Of a stretch of 64,000 nt of DNA, positions 1 through 11,934 are shown piece after piece; position 1 is the first letter of the stretch, and each line of letters begins with the position of its first letter. The notes under the pieces are model-generated. The model saw nothing but the letters and a program-made list of their open reading frames with translations, was not told the origin of the DNA and ran no database searches. The DNA is taken from assembly GCF_020921035.1 (NCBI RefSeq), contig NC_063156.1, positions 24,228,283-24,292,282 of the forward strand, written 5' to 3'. The DNA is from Rhodamnia argentea (lineage: Eukaryota; Streptophyta; Magnoliopsida; Myrtales; Myrtaceae). The translations under genes and the position numbers were made by a program.

Positions 1-22
1 TCGGATACGATCTCTCGCTTAC

Positions 23-1249
23 CTCCTTGTTGCCTCCTTCCGGCGCAATGAACAGGTTGGCTTCGCTCTTGATGCTTGGGCCCGAGCTTCCTCCGATCGC
101 GTACTGTTCCCATCCCTGGTACAAGTTGTTCGCCACATGTGCGTATCCGTGTCGAACCCTAGTTCATACGAAGATTGAATATTTCAGTGAGGGAATCGGA
201 AGGAGGAGATGATCTCGGGTCGATGGCGTCGCCGCCAACTAATCTTGGGCACAAATAACCGAAAACCTCAGCTACTACCTCGGCATCCGCTGGTTGCAAT
301 TAGGGCCGAAGTGGTTGTACACGATGGTGGCCTTCATGTTGCGGTCGCGGACGTAGCCGTCGTCGTGGCCGAGGAGCATGACCTTGTCCTGGTCTCTGAA
401 CCAGTTGTTGGAGATGGTAATCAGGGTGGACCCTCGCGTGACGTCGAGGAGCCCGTCCTGGCATGCATAGAGCGTGTTGTGGTCGATCCACACCTTCGAC
501 GCCGTCACGAGCCGGATGGCGTCGCCGTCAACTTGGCCGAGGGGAATGATTTTGGAGTCCGGCCCGATGACCTGGCTCGGTGGTTGCGCTCGGCAGTGGT
601 GGATGTATAGACCGTGGATAATCACATCCGTGGCCTGATCACAAGCAAGTAATTCCTCATGAACACCCAACTCAGTGAACCGTAGCGAGGTTATTTCCCA
701 ATGCATTTACGCAACTTTTTTCCAAATTCAAACGAAAAATGGAAACTAGAACGATGCAGGAAGGATTGGACATACCTTATAGACCAGTAAACATCCGCCT
801 CCGGTGACGTGAACGTTCGCGCCGCGGCCGTCGATGGCCGTGAAGCTACTCACGAGGAGAGGTTTCTGGAGCGTGATGGTCATGTCCCTCTCGAACGTGA
901 TCCACACTTTGCCATTTACCAAGGTGGCTCCATATCTCAGCGTCCCGGGTCTCGGCCTCAACGGGTCGTCGCTCGGGTCGGTGACGGTGTACTGCACGGT
1001 CCCCTTGCCGATGTTGCCGGTCATCTTCCCGCTGAAGCCGACCGAGCAGGTGGCCAGCCGCTGCCGCTGGCTCCGCCAGTTGGGGAAGCGCCTCCAGCAC
1101 TGGTCGATCGCGTTCAAGCTGGAGCGGCTCCACGGAGATCCGTGGGCGAGGCCCGGGGCCGGGGAGAAGAGGGCGGCGATGAGGAATGCCAAGGCGAAGT
1201 GCCAAGGGACGGTGGTCGTGGTCGTGGTCGCGGTGCGAGGAGTAGCCAT
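23..1249 (-). CDS. Pectate lyase (PL1 family), 3' part beyond the window
   Basis: This secreted enzyme cleaves de-esterified homogalacturonan in the cell wall by calcium-dependent beta-elimination. Three exons are visible on the minus strand: 776-1249 (ATG at 1249), 279-634 and 23-158, with donors AAG/GTATGT, AG/GTAGTA and GAG/GTAAGC. Residues 1-35 are a Thr-rich start followed by a hydrophobic signal peptide ending near GLA. The mature protein begins with the N-terminal block seen in plant pectate lyases (CWR, NWR, CSVGFSGK). Exon 2 holds the VWIDH strand (residues 206-210), the Asp-rich calcium site (DGDAIR, DGLLD) and the SNNWF and LLGHDD blocks. The RMPR motif with the catalytic Arg sits at the exon 2/3 junction. 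Exon 3 continues through HGYAHVANNLYQGWEQYAIGG. The frame is intact, but the C-terminal exon(s) lie to the left of position 1. The family call is secure; the subclade is not. Confidence 0.93.
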
Positions 1250-1299
1250 GTTGGTGGTGGTGTTGTTGTTGTTGTGAAAACAAAAGGGTAGAAGGGAAG

Positions 1300-1312
1300 G
1301 CTTATAAATAAT
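1300..1312 (-). promoter_or_regulatory. Probable TATA box and CAA-rich leader of the pectate lyase gene
   Basis: Read on the minus strand, TATTTATAAG lies about 55 nt upstream of the ATG at 1249. It is followed by a short leader rich in CAA and CAC triplets. Spacing and composition fit a plant core promoter. No start-site data are visible. Confidence 0.5.
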
Positions 1313-1329
1313 GGGGAAGTGGTTAATTG

Positions 1330-3985
1330 GTTTTGGAGTTGTTAAGAGCGGATTTGCTAGAAGGAGCTTGAAATAGAATGGCTGCTTTGCTTCGGCGGTT
1401 CACGCGACAGCTTCGCCCCCCCGGCCCAATTTTGAGATTTCGATGAGAAAGGTCGTTTTCGAATACTTGTCGAAGCGAATAAGCCTTCAATTTCACTCAA
1501 TGACTCACACGAAAAGTAATTGTGCTTCTGTTTTTTGGGCCCTCGAGAGGAAGTATTGTTGCAAATAAGCTCCACGACGAATAAATTTTTTTTCGAACGA
1601 TATACAATTCTTAATAAGGTTTGTTTTTTGGCTTTCGAAATTTAATTTTTTTCTTGCTCCAAATACTTTCATTCGATCGGGTCCCATCAATTTTAAAATT
1701 TAAGCGACAAAAGGGGTAATCGGGTTTGTCGGAGCTCAGAAACAAATTAAGATTTCGGAGAAAAATAGGGCGGAACAAATCCGATATTACATAATGGATA
1801 AAAATGGAAGCTTTTATATTTTCGCACATGCACGATCACCTTAATTGTGAATGATGCTCACAAATTGTCGACAAAAAAGAGCAGTAGTTTTGGTTTTACT
1901 TTTGCCGAAAAAAAAAATATACAAGATCTAAGTAGTTTTAAATCGATGAACCAATTATAATAAGAGAGAAAATGATTTAAATAATTCCATGAACTTTAGC
2001 TCAATATGCAATATGACTCATGAACTCTTAATTCCTTTAATGTGGACCTCGAGTTTCGATATAATATACAATACCGTCCCCGAACTTTTGATACATGTTT
2101 AATTTAACTTTTGAACTACATGAAAATGGTCAATGTCATCCATAAACTTGAACTAATGGAAAGATAACAATGGACATTTTCATGTAATTTAAGAACTAGA
2201 TTAAATGTACACAAAAGACTCACGGACCGTGTTGCACAAATTAAAAATTCGGGAGCGACATTGCATATCGAATTAAAGTTCAGCCACATTGAACAAATCA
2301 AAAATTCAGTGAGCATTTATGTAATCATATGCGTATCAAAACAATGTAATAAGTATGGTGAAGTTGCCAAATTTGTAACTAACAGAATGTCAGAAAAATA
2401 AAGTCGGGAAAATTATTCCATTCTGCCTTTATTTTCATAAAACATCAAACATAAGTTCCATCTTAAAATTTTCCATTAAATGTCCCACACATGTGGAAGC
2501 AACGTTGTATTAGCGGACTTTGAGAACGTGAAGTTCCATAGGTCAATTCTACATGTTTCACATCTTAAACTATCGGCATTCGGTGCATCGGGGGGGCATA
2601 TAAAGCTAGTTTAATGTTAAGAGTACAGAAAGACGGTACAAAGCTGAGGAAATCAGGGACGAGCTACATAACTTGTTGCGTCGTTCCTTTCATATTTGCT
2701 TCGGACAACCTCCATGAACAGCACAAAATCTTCCAAGAGACCTTTCCTCACAAGACAAACCTCGCAGCTCATAAAATGTATTACCTCTCCACAACCTCTG
2801 TTTTATATAAAGAAAGAGAAATTCTCCCGAATCCTCGCACAAAGCAATGTTTCCTCACTCAATTCTTGACTCCCGTCATGCCTCTGTTTCGAGGTATCGT
2901 GAGAAACTTAGCTGCCGGGCTTTTTAAGACCGGTCGATCGTCTTTGGGGCTCTGAGTCTTCTGACTGCATGCTTTTGAAATGACGATGCCCAGTTCATAT
3001 ATTAACTTGTGAGCGACTCGTCACTCATTAACATCAGGAAGGCCAGAGCCAGACCCCTGCTCCACAGAGGATGCCGTTGATATGCATTTACATACTCTCT
3101 CACTCTCCATAAACATACAAGTAACACCAGGAAGACTAAAGGAGGACATCCATCTATTAACCTCATTTGGCAAAACCAGTTCCCGTAAAGTCCAAACAAT
3201 TACCTCAAGAATTTACAGTTTCTTCCATATATTGACAATACCATCTGCAAAAGATTTAAGATTTTCCCACAGAGATGATTTTCTCGATGTGTCCACATCG
3301 TCGTTCCTTCTGAATGACAGTTTCTAGTTAGCATGCCACCAATAATAAGATGGTAATAATACATGACGTGCAAAGAAAAAATTTTCAGGTCTAGAACTCC
3401 TACATACAGAGGCACAGACATATTTGGATAACCCATATTATTTGGTGCTTATCATGTAAATGCAAGTGCGTGCAGATGCTTTCATGCCTTCCTCTGCATG
3501 GGTGTGCTCACCCAAACACAGATACGTACATGACCATATGCATTCATGCCTGCTTGAGTATGCACCAGTGTGAACTCGCACGCACGCACATGCGCACGCA
3601 TACACGCAGATTGCATCTGAGAAACGCACTGATGTCCTTGGATTTTCTACAAAAATATACTTCTTGATAAAAAAGACAATCAATTATGTTCAGATAGGAG
3701 GTTTGGTGCATGCAGAACGAACTCTAAATGCACAGAAAGTCATAACAAGGGTTCGTCATTTTCTATCAGGAAGGCTTCGTCATTCATGACTTTAATATTC
3801 TTACTTTTAATCATTTGCCAGGTTTAATATGATAGTCAATATTTCCGAAATTTTATTGAGGTATGGTAACACATTCGATGTATTGCATGTAAAGACTGGT
3901 TGAGCATAATTAAGAGAGGATGCAATGCAGCAACGTAGGATGAACCTATACTACCCTATTGATGACATGACGCAAGCAGCGAGAC
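1330..3985. other. Intergenic A+T-rich DNA, no gene seen
   Basis: I see no exon with family resemblance or good splice context here. It contains a fold-back repeat at about 1975-2335 (listed separately) and a purine/pyrimidine-alternating stretch rich in CA, GCAC and TGCA units at about 3460-3625. The short ORFs in it are low-complexity or arbitrary. The part just left of 3985 may be 3' untranslated sequence of the exon at 3986-4450. Confidence 0.5.
1975..2335. mobile_element. Fold-back MITE, copy 1 (palindromic)
   Basis: The left arm ('gaactttagctcaatatgca', 'atacatgtttaatttaa') reappears in inverted form in the right arm ('taaatgtacac', 'gcatatcgaattaaagttca') around a centre near 2150. 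The whole stretch can therefore fold on itself. A second copy with the same arms lies at about 61868-62250. No coding capacity and no clear target duplication were found. Confidence 0.5.
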
Positions 3986-4450
3986 TTACTTAACAGATTC
4001 TTCCGTCTCAACATCATGTGAAGGCTCCTTTCGCAGCTCCAGAGCACCAGAATCAGTCAAATCTTCCATGGGAGAATGCCTAGCATTATCTTCATGTGGA
4101 TGAACATCCAAAATCACATTCTGTACTTCCATTTTGACACTACTCTTCTCTGCTACACTATCGCTATCATCATTCCGTACTTCCTTCCTCTTAATATCCT
4201 CTAATTTGTCAGGACTCAGATGAGAAACATCTGTAGTTTCTTCTCTTGAACCCTGACTCTCAGCAACAACAAACATCAATCTATCATCTTCAACTTCAGT
4301 CCCAGCATTCGCAGCCACTTTGCTGCTGTTGGCGTCAACTTTAGTCCCGGATTTCTTCACACGATTTAGCTTGGGACCTGATGATATTTCAGTTCCGCTA
4401 GTTGATTGAGGTAACTTGGATTTGTGCTCTAGCTCCTGAATAATTTTTCT
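3986..4450 (-). CDS. C-terminal exon of an unidentified acidic/lysine-rich protein
   Basis: An open frame of 155 codons runs on the minus strand from the edge of the assembly gap to a TAA at 3986. The peptide is hydrophilic and rich in Glu, Lys, Ser and Asp. It starts RKIIQELEHKSK and ends ETEESVK, with no recognisable domain, membrane segment or signal. The stop overlaps a plausible donor (AA/GTAAGT), so the exon could also splice onward. Everything upstream lies in or beyond the 100-N gap, so the protein cannot be identified. Codon use and the long open frame in A+T-rich surroundings argue that it is real coding sequence. Confidence 0.55.
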   Translation of the reverse strand, partial: RKIIQELEHKSKLPQSTSGTEISSGPKLNRVKKSGTKVDANSSKVAANAGTEVEDDRLMFVVAESQGSREETTDVSHLSPDKLEDIKRKEVRNDDSDSVAEKSSVKMEVQNVILDVHPHEDNARHSPMEDLTDSGALELRKEPSHDVETEESVK

Positions 4451-4550
4451 NNNNNNNNNNNNNNNNNNNNNNNNNNNNNNNNNNNNNNNNNNNNNNNNNN
4501 NNNNNNNNNNNNNNNNNNNNNNNNNNNNNNNNNNNNNNNNNNNNNNNNNN
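4451..4550. other. Assembly gap (100 N)
   Basis: Exactly 100 unknown bases, a conventional placeholder for a gap of unknown length. It cuts the exon to its left and the left end of the Mutator-type MITE to its right. Confidence 0.98.
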
Positions 4551-5412
4551 AACACTCAACTTTAGCATTTATCTCAATTATATCGAATTTTTTTTGTTAT
4601 GTAAAAATCTCCGACTTTTATTTTTGTCTCAATTACTTAGTACTATGAAAAAAATTAGCTTTTGTTTCAGTGCAGCAACCTCTACAAAAAAAAAAAGCAT
4701 AGTATTTCCCAATTATATCCAAAACCTTTTTAATCTCATAAAAAAATCTCACATTTGTCCTAATTCTACCACCTTTAGCTTTCCGTTTATAATTACCGTC
4801 GGTTAATTCTATGTGATATTTCCATGTTGTTGATGAATTACATGTTAGCTTTACCTCAACGAAGGCGGCATGGAAAAAAACGCTATAACTTTTTTCTCTT
4901 ATCACTTCCCTACCACATTGCCAAAGATATAAAATATTGAAGATGATGTGTTTCGAATTTTTCTCGGCACTTGATATTAAAGAACCACTAGACGTGGAGA
5001 TCTAATAATTTATATGAATGATCTTAAATCTTAGCATTCCCGCAAATTTACTTGTTTTCAAATTTCGACAAGAAAATTCGAACCACGTAGGATCATTTAG
5101 CAGTAAGTATGGACGAAGGCGGATTGTGATAGAATTGGGACAAAACTAAAAGTTATGGATTTTTTATGAGATAATTTTTTTAATATAATTGGGACAAATC
5201 CTTTGAAGTTCGGAAATTTTTAGGTATTAGCGAGATAGAATTGGGGCGAAATTAAAAGTTGAAATTTTTTTTATGAGATAAAAAAAAGTTTTGGATATAA
5301 CTAAGATAGAGGCTAAAGTTGAGAATTTTTATGAGAAAAAAAAAGTTCAGGATATAATTAAGATAATAGCTAAAGTTAAGGATTTTTTTTTTTTGTTGAG
5401 TATTAGGCCCTC
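4551..5412. mobile_element. Mutator-type MITE, copy 1 (left end lost in the gap)
   Basis: This stretch is homologous along its length to the element at 43368-44199. Both have T-rich subterminal repeats ('caactttagcatttatctcaa') at the left, their reverse complements at the right, and a shared central segment around 'ttccatgttgttgatgaatt' and 'gaacgatctaaaatctt'-like sequence. The right terminus reads ...gagtattaggcc, matching the terminal inverted repeat of the other copy. The left terminus must lie just inside the N gap. It has no coding capacity. Confidence 0.65.
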
Positions 5413-5589
5413 GTCAATCATCATTGCTCCTGACGCTAGTGTTTGAATCGAGCCCTGATCAATGTCTCCTATAACTAGAAAAGAAGATAGAAAAAAAAAA
5501 TTATTTTCAATATGTTATTAGATGGTGATTTGTTGAGGTCATGAAGATGCCATTTAAATATAATCTCGTAAGAAGCCATACATGCTAAT

Positions 5590-6065
5590 TTTTAACCATA
5601 TGGTGTTTTAATTATCCAAAAAATTTACATTTGTGCATTTTTTTTATCAATTCAATCCTAAATTTATTAAATTGTCAATTGAGTCATAAACATTTTCATA
5701 TCTTACCAATTGAATCCATCTAATATTGACAAAAAAAAAAATCATCCAATCAATTTTGACCGCATGCCCCAAGCACTAGCCTTCCTACTGGAGGTCAAGG
5801 GACTCGGGCCTAGGCTAGTGAGGGCCACTCGTCCAGAGCCCTCACCCGGGTCTAGTCAAAAGGCGACCCTTGCCTAGGGCCAGGCGAGGGAGGAAAAAAG
5901 GAAAAAAAATATTACTTAAATAATATTAAAAATTGTGCACATCTTCATCGGCCATATGTGAGTCAACGATTTCCAACCAAAAGTTAAATAGGCTTAATAG
6001 ATAAAATTCAAAAATTCAAGACTAAATTGAAAACGATACGGTAGATTTAAATTTCTTGGACAATC
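5590..6065. mobile_element. MITE of the 'caattcaatcctaaa' family
   Basis: The ends carry short inverted motifs ('caattcaatcctaaatttat' on the left; 'aagactaaattgaaaac' on the right) around a GC-rich centre at about 5760-5890. Related layouts occur at 14976-15583 and 63370-63830. It is non-coding and its exact ends are uncertain. Confidence 0.45.
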
Positions 6066-6879
6066 CTCCCCTCTTGTGAGCCATCTCGGGGTTCCAAGAA
6101 CATATTTAGTGCTCTTTGAGTTTCGAATAGTTGTCAAGAAAAAGAAAATCAGAAATGGAGTTCAGGCTAGGATGATTCGGGGTTTTGAATTACATTGTCG
6201 AAGAAATTTTAAGAAATGGAGCTCAGGTTAGGATAGTACAGGTTGGGCCCAAGAGTTAGGTCAAGTATGAGTTGCCCAAGCTACAGTATACAAAAATGGG
6301 TCAATATTGGCAAAATCAATCAATTCAGACCAAACTCATTTTCAGCCCGCGTTAAACAGGTCTAATTTTAACATAAGTAAGACGTTGAGCCCTCACAGAT
6401 TTTCAATCAAATTTGTCGAAAATCTTGGAAAGCAGAAGGCATTCGCTAACATTTGCACAAATCATTTCGAGATTTTCTCAAATGCTTTCCAAAACAACAG
6501 TCTAGTATTCTTAATCCACTAGCTGGGTTACTGCCAAAAAGATTTATAGCAAACCAATGTGATATTTCGATGCTGATTTGATTGCATCATTTTTCATGTA
6601 TTACTTCCGTCACGGGTTATATAGGCGAGTTAATTGACAGACAAAAACTGCTCAAAAAAAGAATTCAAACAAACCAGTGTCACGTACAAATTTAACAGGG
6701 CTCAAAATATATCAACATTATCTGCACTCTTGACAAGTTGGCACCACGCATGCTTACAAGACTGCATAGCAGTTACCTCCTCGTTTTCCATAACTACCAT
6801 CCAAAGACATACCACGTGGCCCAGTCGCAACCTACAAAGAAGTCTGTACGGGAAATTGAAGCCCACGTTCTCAGTTCTT

Positions 6880-8779
6880 TCAACGGGCCTCATACTGAAT
6901 GACTGCAAGAATCACAAATCAAAGAGGGTAAGCAATTGTTTGTTCTAAGAAAGAGAAGTAGAAAGAGCAGAAAAATATTAAGTTCAAGAACATGAAAGAA
7001 GGGCTAGAGCATTTAAGAGACTAGAGAAAGCTCCTCAGCCCTGTAACAATCATATCACATGCATGGGTCCATGGAAGATGTGCAGAATGTTTAAAGGTAA
7101 ACGTGTATCCTTCCACAAAACCTCATCAACTACAAGAAGTATGTCCCCAAGTCCATTCTTTTTTGAGAACTTCCAAACTGAACTTGTCTGAATCTGATAA
7201 TCACGCACATTCGATCATGAATGTAGATAGATCGAGAAGTACAAAAAAAAATCACTGTGTCAAAACCGACAAAAAGATTCTATAACAGAGGGGGCTATGA
7301 GTCTATTACATTAGACTCAGGTGCCCATAAGTCACCAATTCTACAGAGTCCAGGTTCCAAAGCTTCAAAGGCATGGACCTCCTCACTCCAGATCCATAAT
7401 AATAAAAGCGGTTGACCCTCTTTCTGTGAAATGATCTTAAGCAGTACAACCTAGACAGGACAGCTCATAATTTCTCCAACCAGCAAAATAAAAAGCAATC
7501 GCCTTTCATTCTTCACAAATTCAAGCAGAAATATATATACTCATCGGTGCGTAACAAAAAAGTTTCAGAAAGGTTCAGGACTTGTTCTAACTTTATAATA
7601 AAATCCAACGATCCTTCTTGCATATATGCCTATGTGGCAATATCCCATTGTCCAGTGAGGCTTTTGCAAGGTACCCCTAGATAATCATGATTGAGAAACC
7701 TTGCCAATATGCTTCTTCTTTGATGAGGTAAATCTACTTTAACAAGATAGAGAAACAAAGCTACATAGGTCATAGAATGGATTTAACTTAAAATAGAAGA
7801 GCTCAATACACAAAACTAAAGCAAATTGACTTTTTGTACATACAATATCGAAAACCAATAGGATCCGACAAAAAGCTAATGATCTAAATATTCTAGAAGC
7901 TTTCTAACCTGACTGTTCAAACACAGAGAATATGATACTCTAGGTACTAGTACTAGATTTAGACAAAATCCATTCAACAAAAGATCCTCCAAACCCGGTC
8001 TCATTTAAAAGAAAGTCCACACAATGAGCCTCCTTCAAAGAAAACAAGAGAAGGAAACAACTCTCCAAAGATGTTGCTCCAAACTACATACCAAGTTCCG
8101 CATACTAACAAGTTTAGACAGTTTCATTCTTGGAAACTTAGCTATGGGACCTTGCAATGCCCTCTAGGGTAATTTTATTTCCATGATGGCTACAAACTGC
8201 TAAACTCAATTCATTCAGGCTCAAAATATCTACAGCAAAACCCTGTGGACCAATACCCGACAGTCACTCCAAGCCGAGTCAGCACCAATCAGACTTGAGG
8301 CTAATTCAGTTCGAAGAACAACAATGGAACCCAGTTCACTGCATGCCAACTAGCTGTAGAAATCAACAACCAAGACTATCTATTCCCAAAGGCAATTGCT
8401 CCCTCCAGTTTGAGGATTGCGGTCCACATAGTCAGTCAGCGCCCGAACAGAGTGCAATTAAAAAAGACCATGGTCGAGCAAACTCAGGGCGACGTGAGCT
8501 TACTTCGGCGTGTTCGCTTCTTGTAGAGGATGAGTCCAAGCCCTCTCTACACTGGATCACGTCCCCGGGCTTCAGCGTGTTCTCCATCCCGCAATCTACG
8601 CCCCATTATCAACCACCACCACCACCTCAATGCAAATCAAAACCCACCAAAAGCGCAAAATCGCCGAACTAGTAACCGGGCAACCACTGAAGCATCAAAA
8701 GAGAGATGACTTGACAAGAAGAAGAAGAAGAAAAGACTTGCCTCCGCGATGTAGCTGACCGGTTCAGGCTGAGGTCCAT
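6880..8779 (-). pseudogene. NRPB12: Frame-broken copy of RNA polymerase II/IV/V subunit 12 (NRPB12-like)
   Basis: NRPB12 is the roughly 51-residue zinc-ribbon subunit shared by plant RNA polymerases II, IV and V. Three exons are recognisable on the minus strand: 8742-8779 (PQPEPVSYI), 8504-8595 (CGMENTLKPGDVIQCRE, then LYKKRTRR) and 6880-6902 (IQYEAR, stop at 6880). Intron phases match a normal gene (GGAG/GCAAGT, GTAG/AT, CGAA/GTAAGC, GCAG/TC). Exon 1 is 2 nt short: one base is missing in the CCC after ATGGA, and one is missing from the first zinc Cys codon. Exon 2 is 1 nt short and scrambled where ECGYRI should be, losing another zinc Cys. Translation from the ATG stops within exon 2. The first donor is GC rather than GT. 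It looks like a decaying gene with its introns kept, so it is not a retrocopy. Consensus error is the alternative. Confidence 0.72.
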
Positions 8780-8839
8780 GGATTCTCTTAGGGTTTTCCA
8801 GTGCGAGCAGCGAGCGAAGAAGCCGCGGAGATATCTTCA

Positions 8840-9530
8840 AATCTGTTTTGGAGAAAGGTTAAAGGAGGACGCGTCAGGGTCATTTATATGCCGCTTTCTG
8901 TGGCTGATCTTGGGCCCATCGTATCAAACTGTTCTCACAATGTGATGGGCCCATTTCGACCCGATATTCGGATCCATCGGAATCGGAACGAGACGGATCA
9001 TTATACGAGTCCATCCACCCGATTTGCTTTTGATTACCAAACCTTCTTTGCTTTTGACAAAAATGAAAACTATCAAACATTAAAGAATATTAATCCGCTA
9101 AACAGGAGAATATAAAATTTCATAAAATTCCATAAGTATCATCTGAGATTAAAAAATCAATCGGATATTAGATGTAAAAGATCTTGCGTGTGGTGTAGAA
9201 ATCTAGAAAGAACCCAATTTTTTTTTTTTTTTGAAGAATAGAAAGAACTTAATTGGTTAGACTAAAAGTACAAACTTTATTAGTTAATAGGGAAAAGGTT
9301 ACTTTTTTTTATTAAACAAATATAAAATAAAAATCAACATCAAAACCAAACTAATAACTTCGATAAACCAAACTTATCGGTTTGGTTGAAGATGGATTCA
9401 TAACTTTAAATTTTTCAACGGAACACCTAATTGCCTCTCCCACGAATTTCTCGTTGATTACCATGAAAATGAAACATGAGATTTGGTGAAAAAATATTTT
9501 CCCTACACCCAGTTTATCAAATTAAATAAG
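8840..9530. other. 5' flank of the NRPB12-like locus; no gene seen
   Basis: Mixed-composition DNA becomes A+T-rich after 9100, with T-runs near 9220 and 9305. Nothing resembling a coding exon was recognised. The NRPB12-like promoter would lie in the first few hundred bases. Confidence 0.4.
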
Positions 9531-9534
9531 GCCA

Positions 9535-9835
9535 AGGAAAATTGTTGAATTAGTCATAGTGTTATTATTTGATTGTCAATTCGATCGACACTTTATGATT
9601 TTTGTTAATTGAGTCTTAAAATTTTGAGCAAGTCTTTCGATCGAGTTTTTGCTAGAAATGGAAATCCCAACGTGATAGTGTGCCACCTAGGATGGATTTG
9701 ATGATAACTAGTTTGCCCCTCGTCCCCGGTAATTTACGGCAAATTAATTGGTATAATTTTATCGAAATTTTGCACAAAATTTAGGACTAAATTGGTAACA
9801 TTGAAAAATTATTTACCATTTTTTGATTGATTGGG
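9535..9835. mobile_element. Degenerate 'caattcgatcgacac / aggactaaattgg' MITE
   Basis: Short inverted end motifs ('ttgtcaattcgatcgac...gttaattgagtc' and '...aggactaaattggtaaca') flank a roughly 150-nt centre. The layout matches the other 'caattcagtcc' elements in the window. It is non-coding with approximate ends. Confidence 0.35.
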
Positions 9836-10537
9836 TGATTTTCCCAAAAGCAAAGCAATTTCATAGGGATAAAATGCCGAGGAAGGAATCGCCCAAGCAT
9901 AATAATGTTTTCCTAATAAAATTCGTGGTGTCTTTTTGTGAAAATTTTACATGAATCTAGACCATATCGCGAAATGGGCAATCCACGATTAATTTGTGCC
10001 AATCACATGGCCAAGTCCAGGTAATTTTAGAGGCTATTGCAAGTGCAACTCTCTCATACAAAAATGACCTTGTGTTGAGGGGAAAGTGTTTTCTTGGTTA
10101 GTTTTTTTTTGGACTTTCACTCGTTTGATTAGAACCGAAAATGACAATCGAAAACTTCAATAAATTAAAAAAAGACAACCGAAAACACTTTTTGGTCAAC
10201 GAAATATTAAGTGCATAAAATTATGAAGGTGAATTCATAACTATAAAGAGATGAAAACATTTTCGAAATTGCATCTCTTGAATTTTTCAATATTTTATTA
10301 ATTTAATATTTTTTTTATTTCCTTTTTGTCTTTTTTACTTCTTTCTCGATCGGTGGCCGAGTAAAATAAAACAAATAAAAAATTAAAAAAAATTAAAAGT
10401 TCAAAAAAATTCTCTCGAGATAAAATCATGAAATTGAAATAATTTTTCAAATGAAATCCAAACACCGAAAAACATTTTGATCCCATATAGTCTACCATTT
10501 TCCTAACAATAATTTTACGAATATTTTTTTATCACGA

Positions 10538-11312
10538 AATTTTGAAAAAATTTCAAATAAGAACACAGTGCCATCTTTATTTCAAAAAGGGCCTGCCAAG
10601 ACATTTCGTCATTTTCTTTTTGATTTTCTTTTTTTTCTATTTTTTTCCTTTATTTCTATGTTTACCCTCTGTAGTGTTCATCCTCTTCAATCCAAGACAT
10701 TGTTCATCTCATGTTTACCCTCTGGGTTGTCTCTTTTTCTACAAAATTTTTCCCTTCGCTTGTGGCACCCATTTTACAAATAAGGCTTCTCATTACCTTG
10801 CCGACGCTCCATGATGGTCACACCGCCGCTCCAGATCTATTTGTCGCAAGGCTTGCCGGGTCGTATGACCCCGACGTGTTGCTGTTGGGGACTAGCGACG
10901 TTCTAGGCAGACGGAGGCTCACCAGAGACTCAAGGCTCGCCGTCCTCAATAAATGGCGGTGGTGATGACCGATTTCCTTCTAGCGTTCTGACTAAATGTG
11001 GCCCCTGAGATTGTCGAGCACTTCTCCACGAAGACTTGGCAACAAAATTGTTGAAATTGTCTCTTTTGGCCTCGTCTTGCCCTCGCCGGTTGGGTTGTCT
11101 CTAGGCGATGAGCAATGCCCTTCTTACGTAACAAAGGAAAAATATAGAAAAGGAAATGGAAAAAAGGAAATGACGAAAATGTACTTAGTCTGCCCTTCTT
11201 TTGAGACAAATAAGGAACTTAAAGCCCTTATTTGAAGCTTGAGGTTCGGTTCAAATCTTTATTTAAGAAAATGAGAGCACTTCGTATTCTTATTTAAAAT
11301 TTTCTCCGAAAT
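10538..11312. mobile_element. Mutator-like element remnant with GC-rich centre
   Basis: The left end contains 'aaatttcaaataagaacaca' and 'tttatttcaaaaagggcc'. The reverse complement of the right end contains 'attttaaataagaatacg' and 'aaataagggctttaag'. These match each other and the long inverted repeats of the 57448-58692 element. A GC-richer centre (about 10800-11100) lies between them. ORFs inside (for example 10711-10965) are not protein-like. I could not read a convincing target duplication. Confidence 0.4.
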
Positions 11313-11934
11313 TTTCTCCCAACCAAACGTACACTTAGAATTTTTTTTTTTAGTCACATCACATGTGAGCATAGATTAGAGTTCTCACTTGCAGTTACAT
11401 CACCAGTCCCCACAAAGCTCAATAGAAATTTCTAGTCCAAGTCAGACTTTGCAAGTCCCTCCTCGGTTCAAAGCCGAGCGCGTAGACAATGACTTAGAGA
11501 TCAAGTCCTGAAATTTCTTCATCTTCCCCTGTTTTTTTTTTCTCCCGTCTTTTCTGCATGAACCCCACCAAATTCCACTAACCTAACGCAAAGTTTGAAT
11601 GCCTTTTATCCCCCCCATCTCTCCAATCGCAACCCGCAAAATAGTCAACGAGAACCGATCAGTCTGCCCACTAATGTTGACTCGGGGAATCTGTCGAGGG
11701 ACAGCAGAGGAGGGGCTCAGTTTTTCAAGCATGAGAAGCAGCTGAGAAATTGAGGTCCGCACACCAGAAGCTTCTACTCGTCACTAAATTATTGAGAATC
11801 TTGAGATAAAGATGCAGAGGAGGAGGAGGGACAAAGAAGTTGGAAAAATTCATGAGCCCGCCAAATGGTCTTCTTGATGAGGCGGGGGCCGTTCACATTG
11901 TAACATCTTTTAATCCGGGTCAGCTGAGTAGTCA

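Noticed and set aside
209..1291. Long plus-strand ORFs (209-610, 809-1291, 834-1277)
   Set aside because: They are antisense shadows of the GC-rich pectate lyase exons. The minus-strand frames carry the family motifs and splice sites.
3438..3683. ORFs on both strands in CA/GCAC-rich DNA
   Set aside because: Low-complexity purine-pyrimidine alternation producing Cys/Val or His/Thr runs; no protein character.
8295..8672. 125-aa plus-strand ORF
   Set aside because: It overlaps exon 2 of the NRPB12-like gene on the opposite strand and shows no family resemblance.
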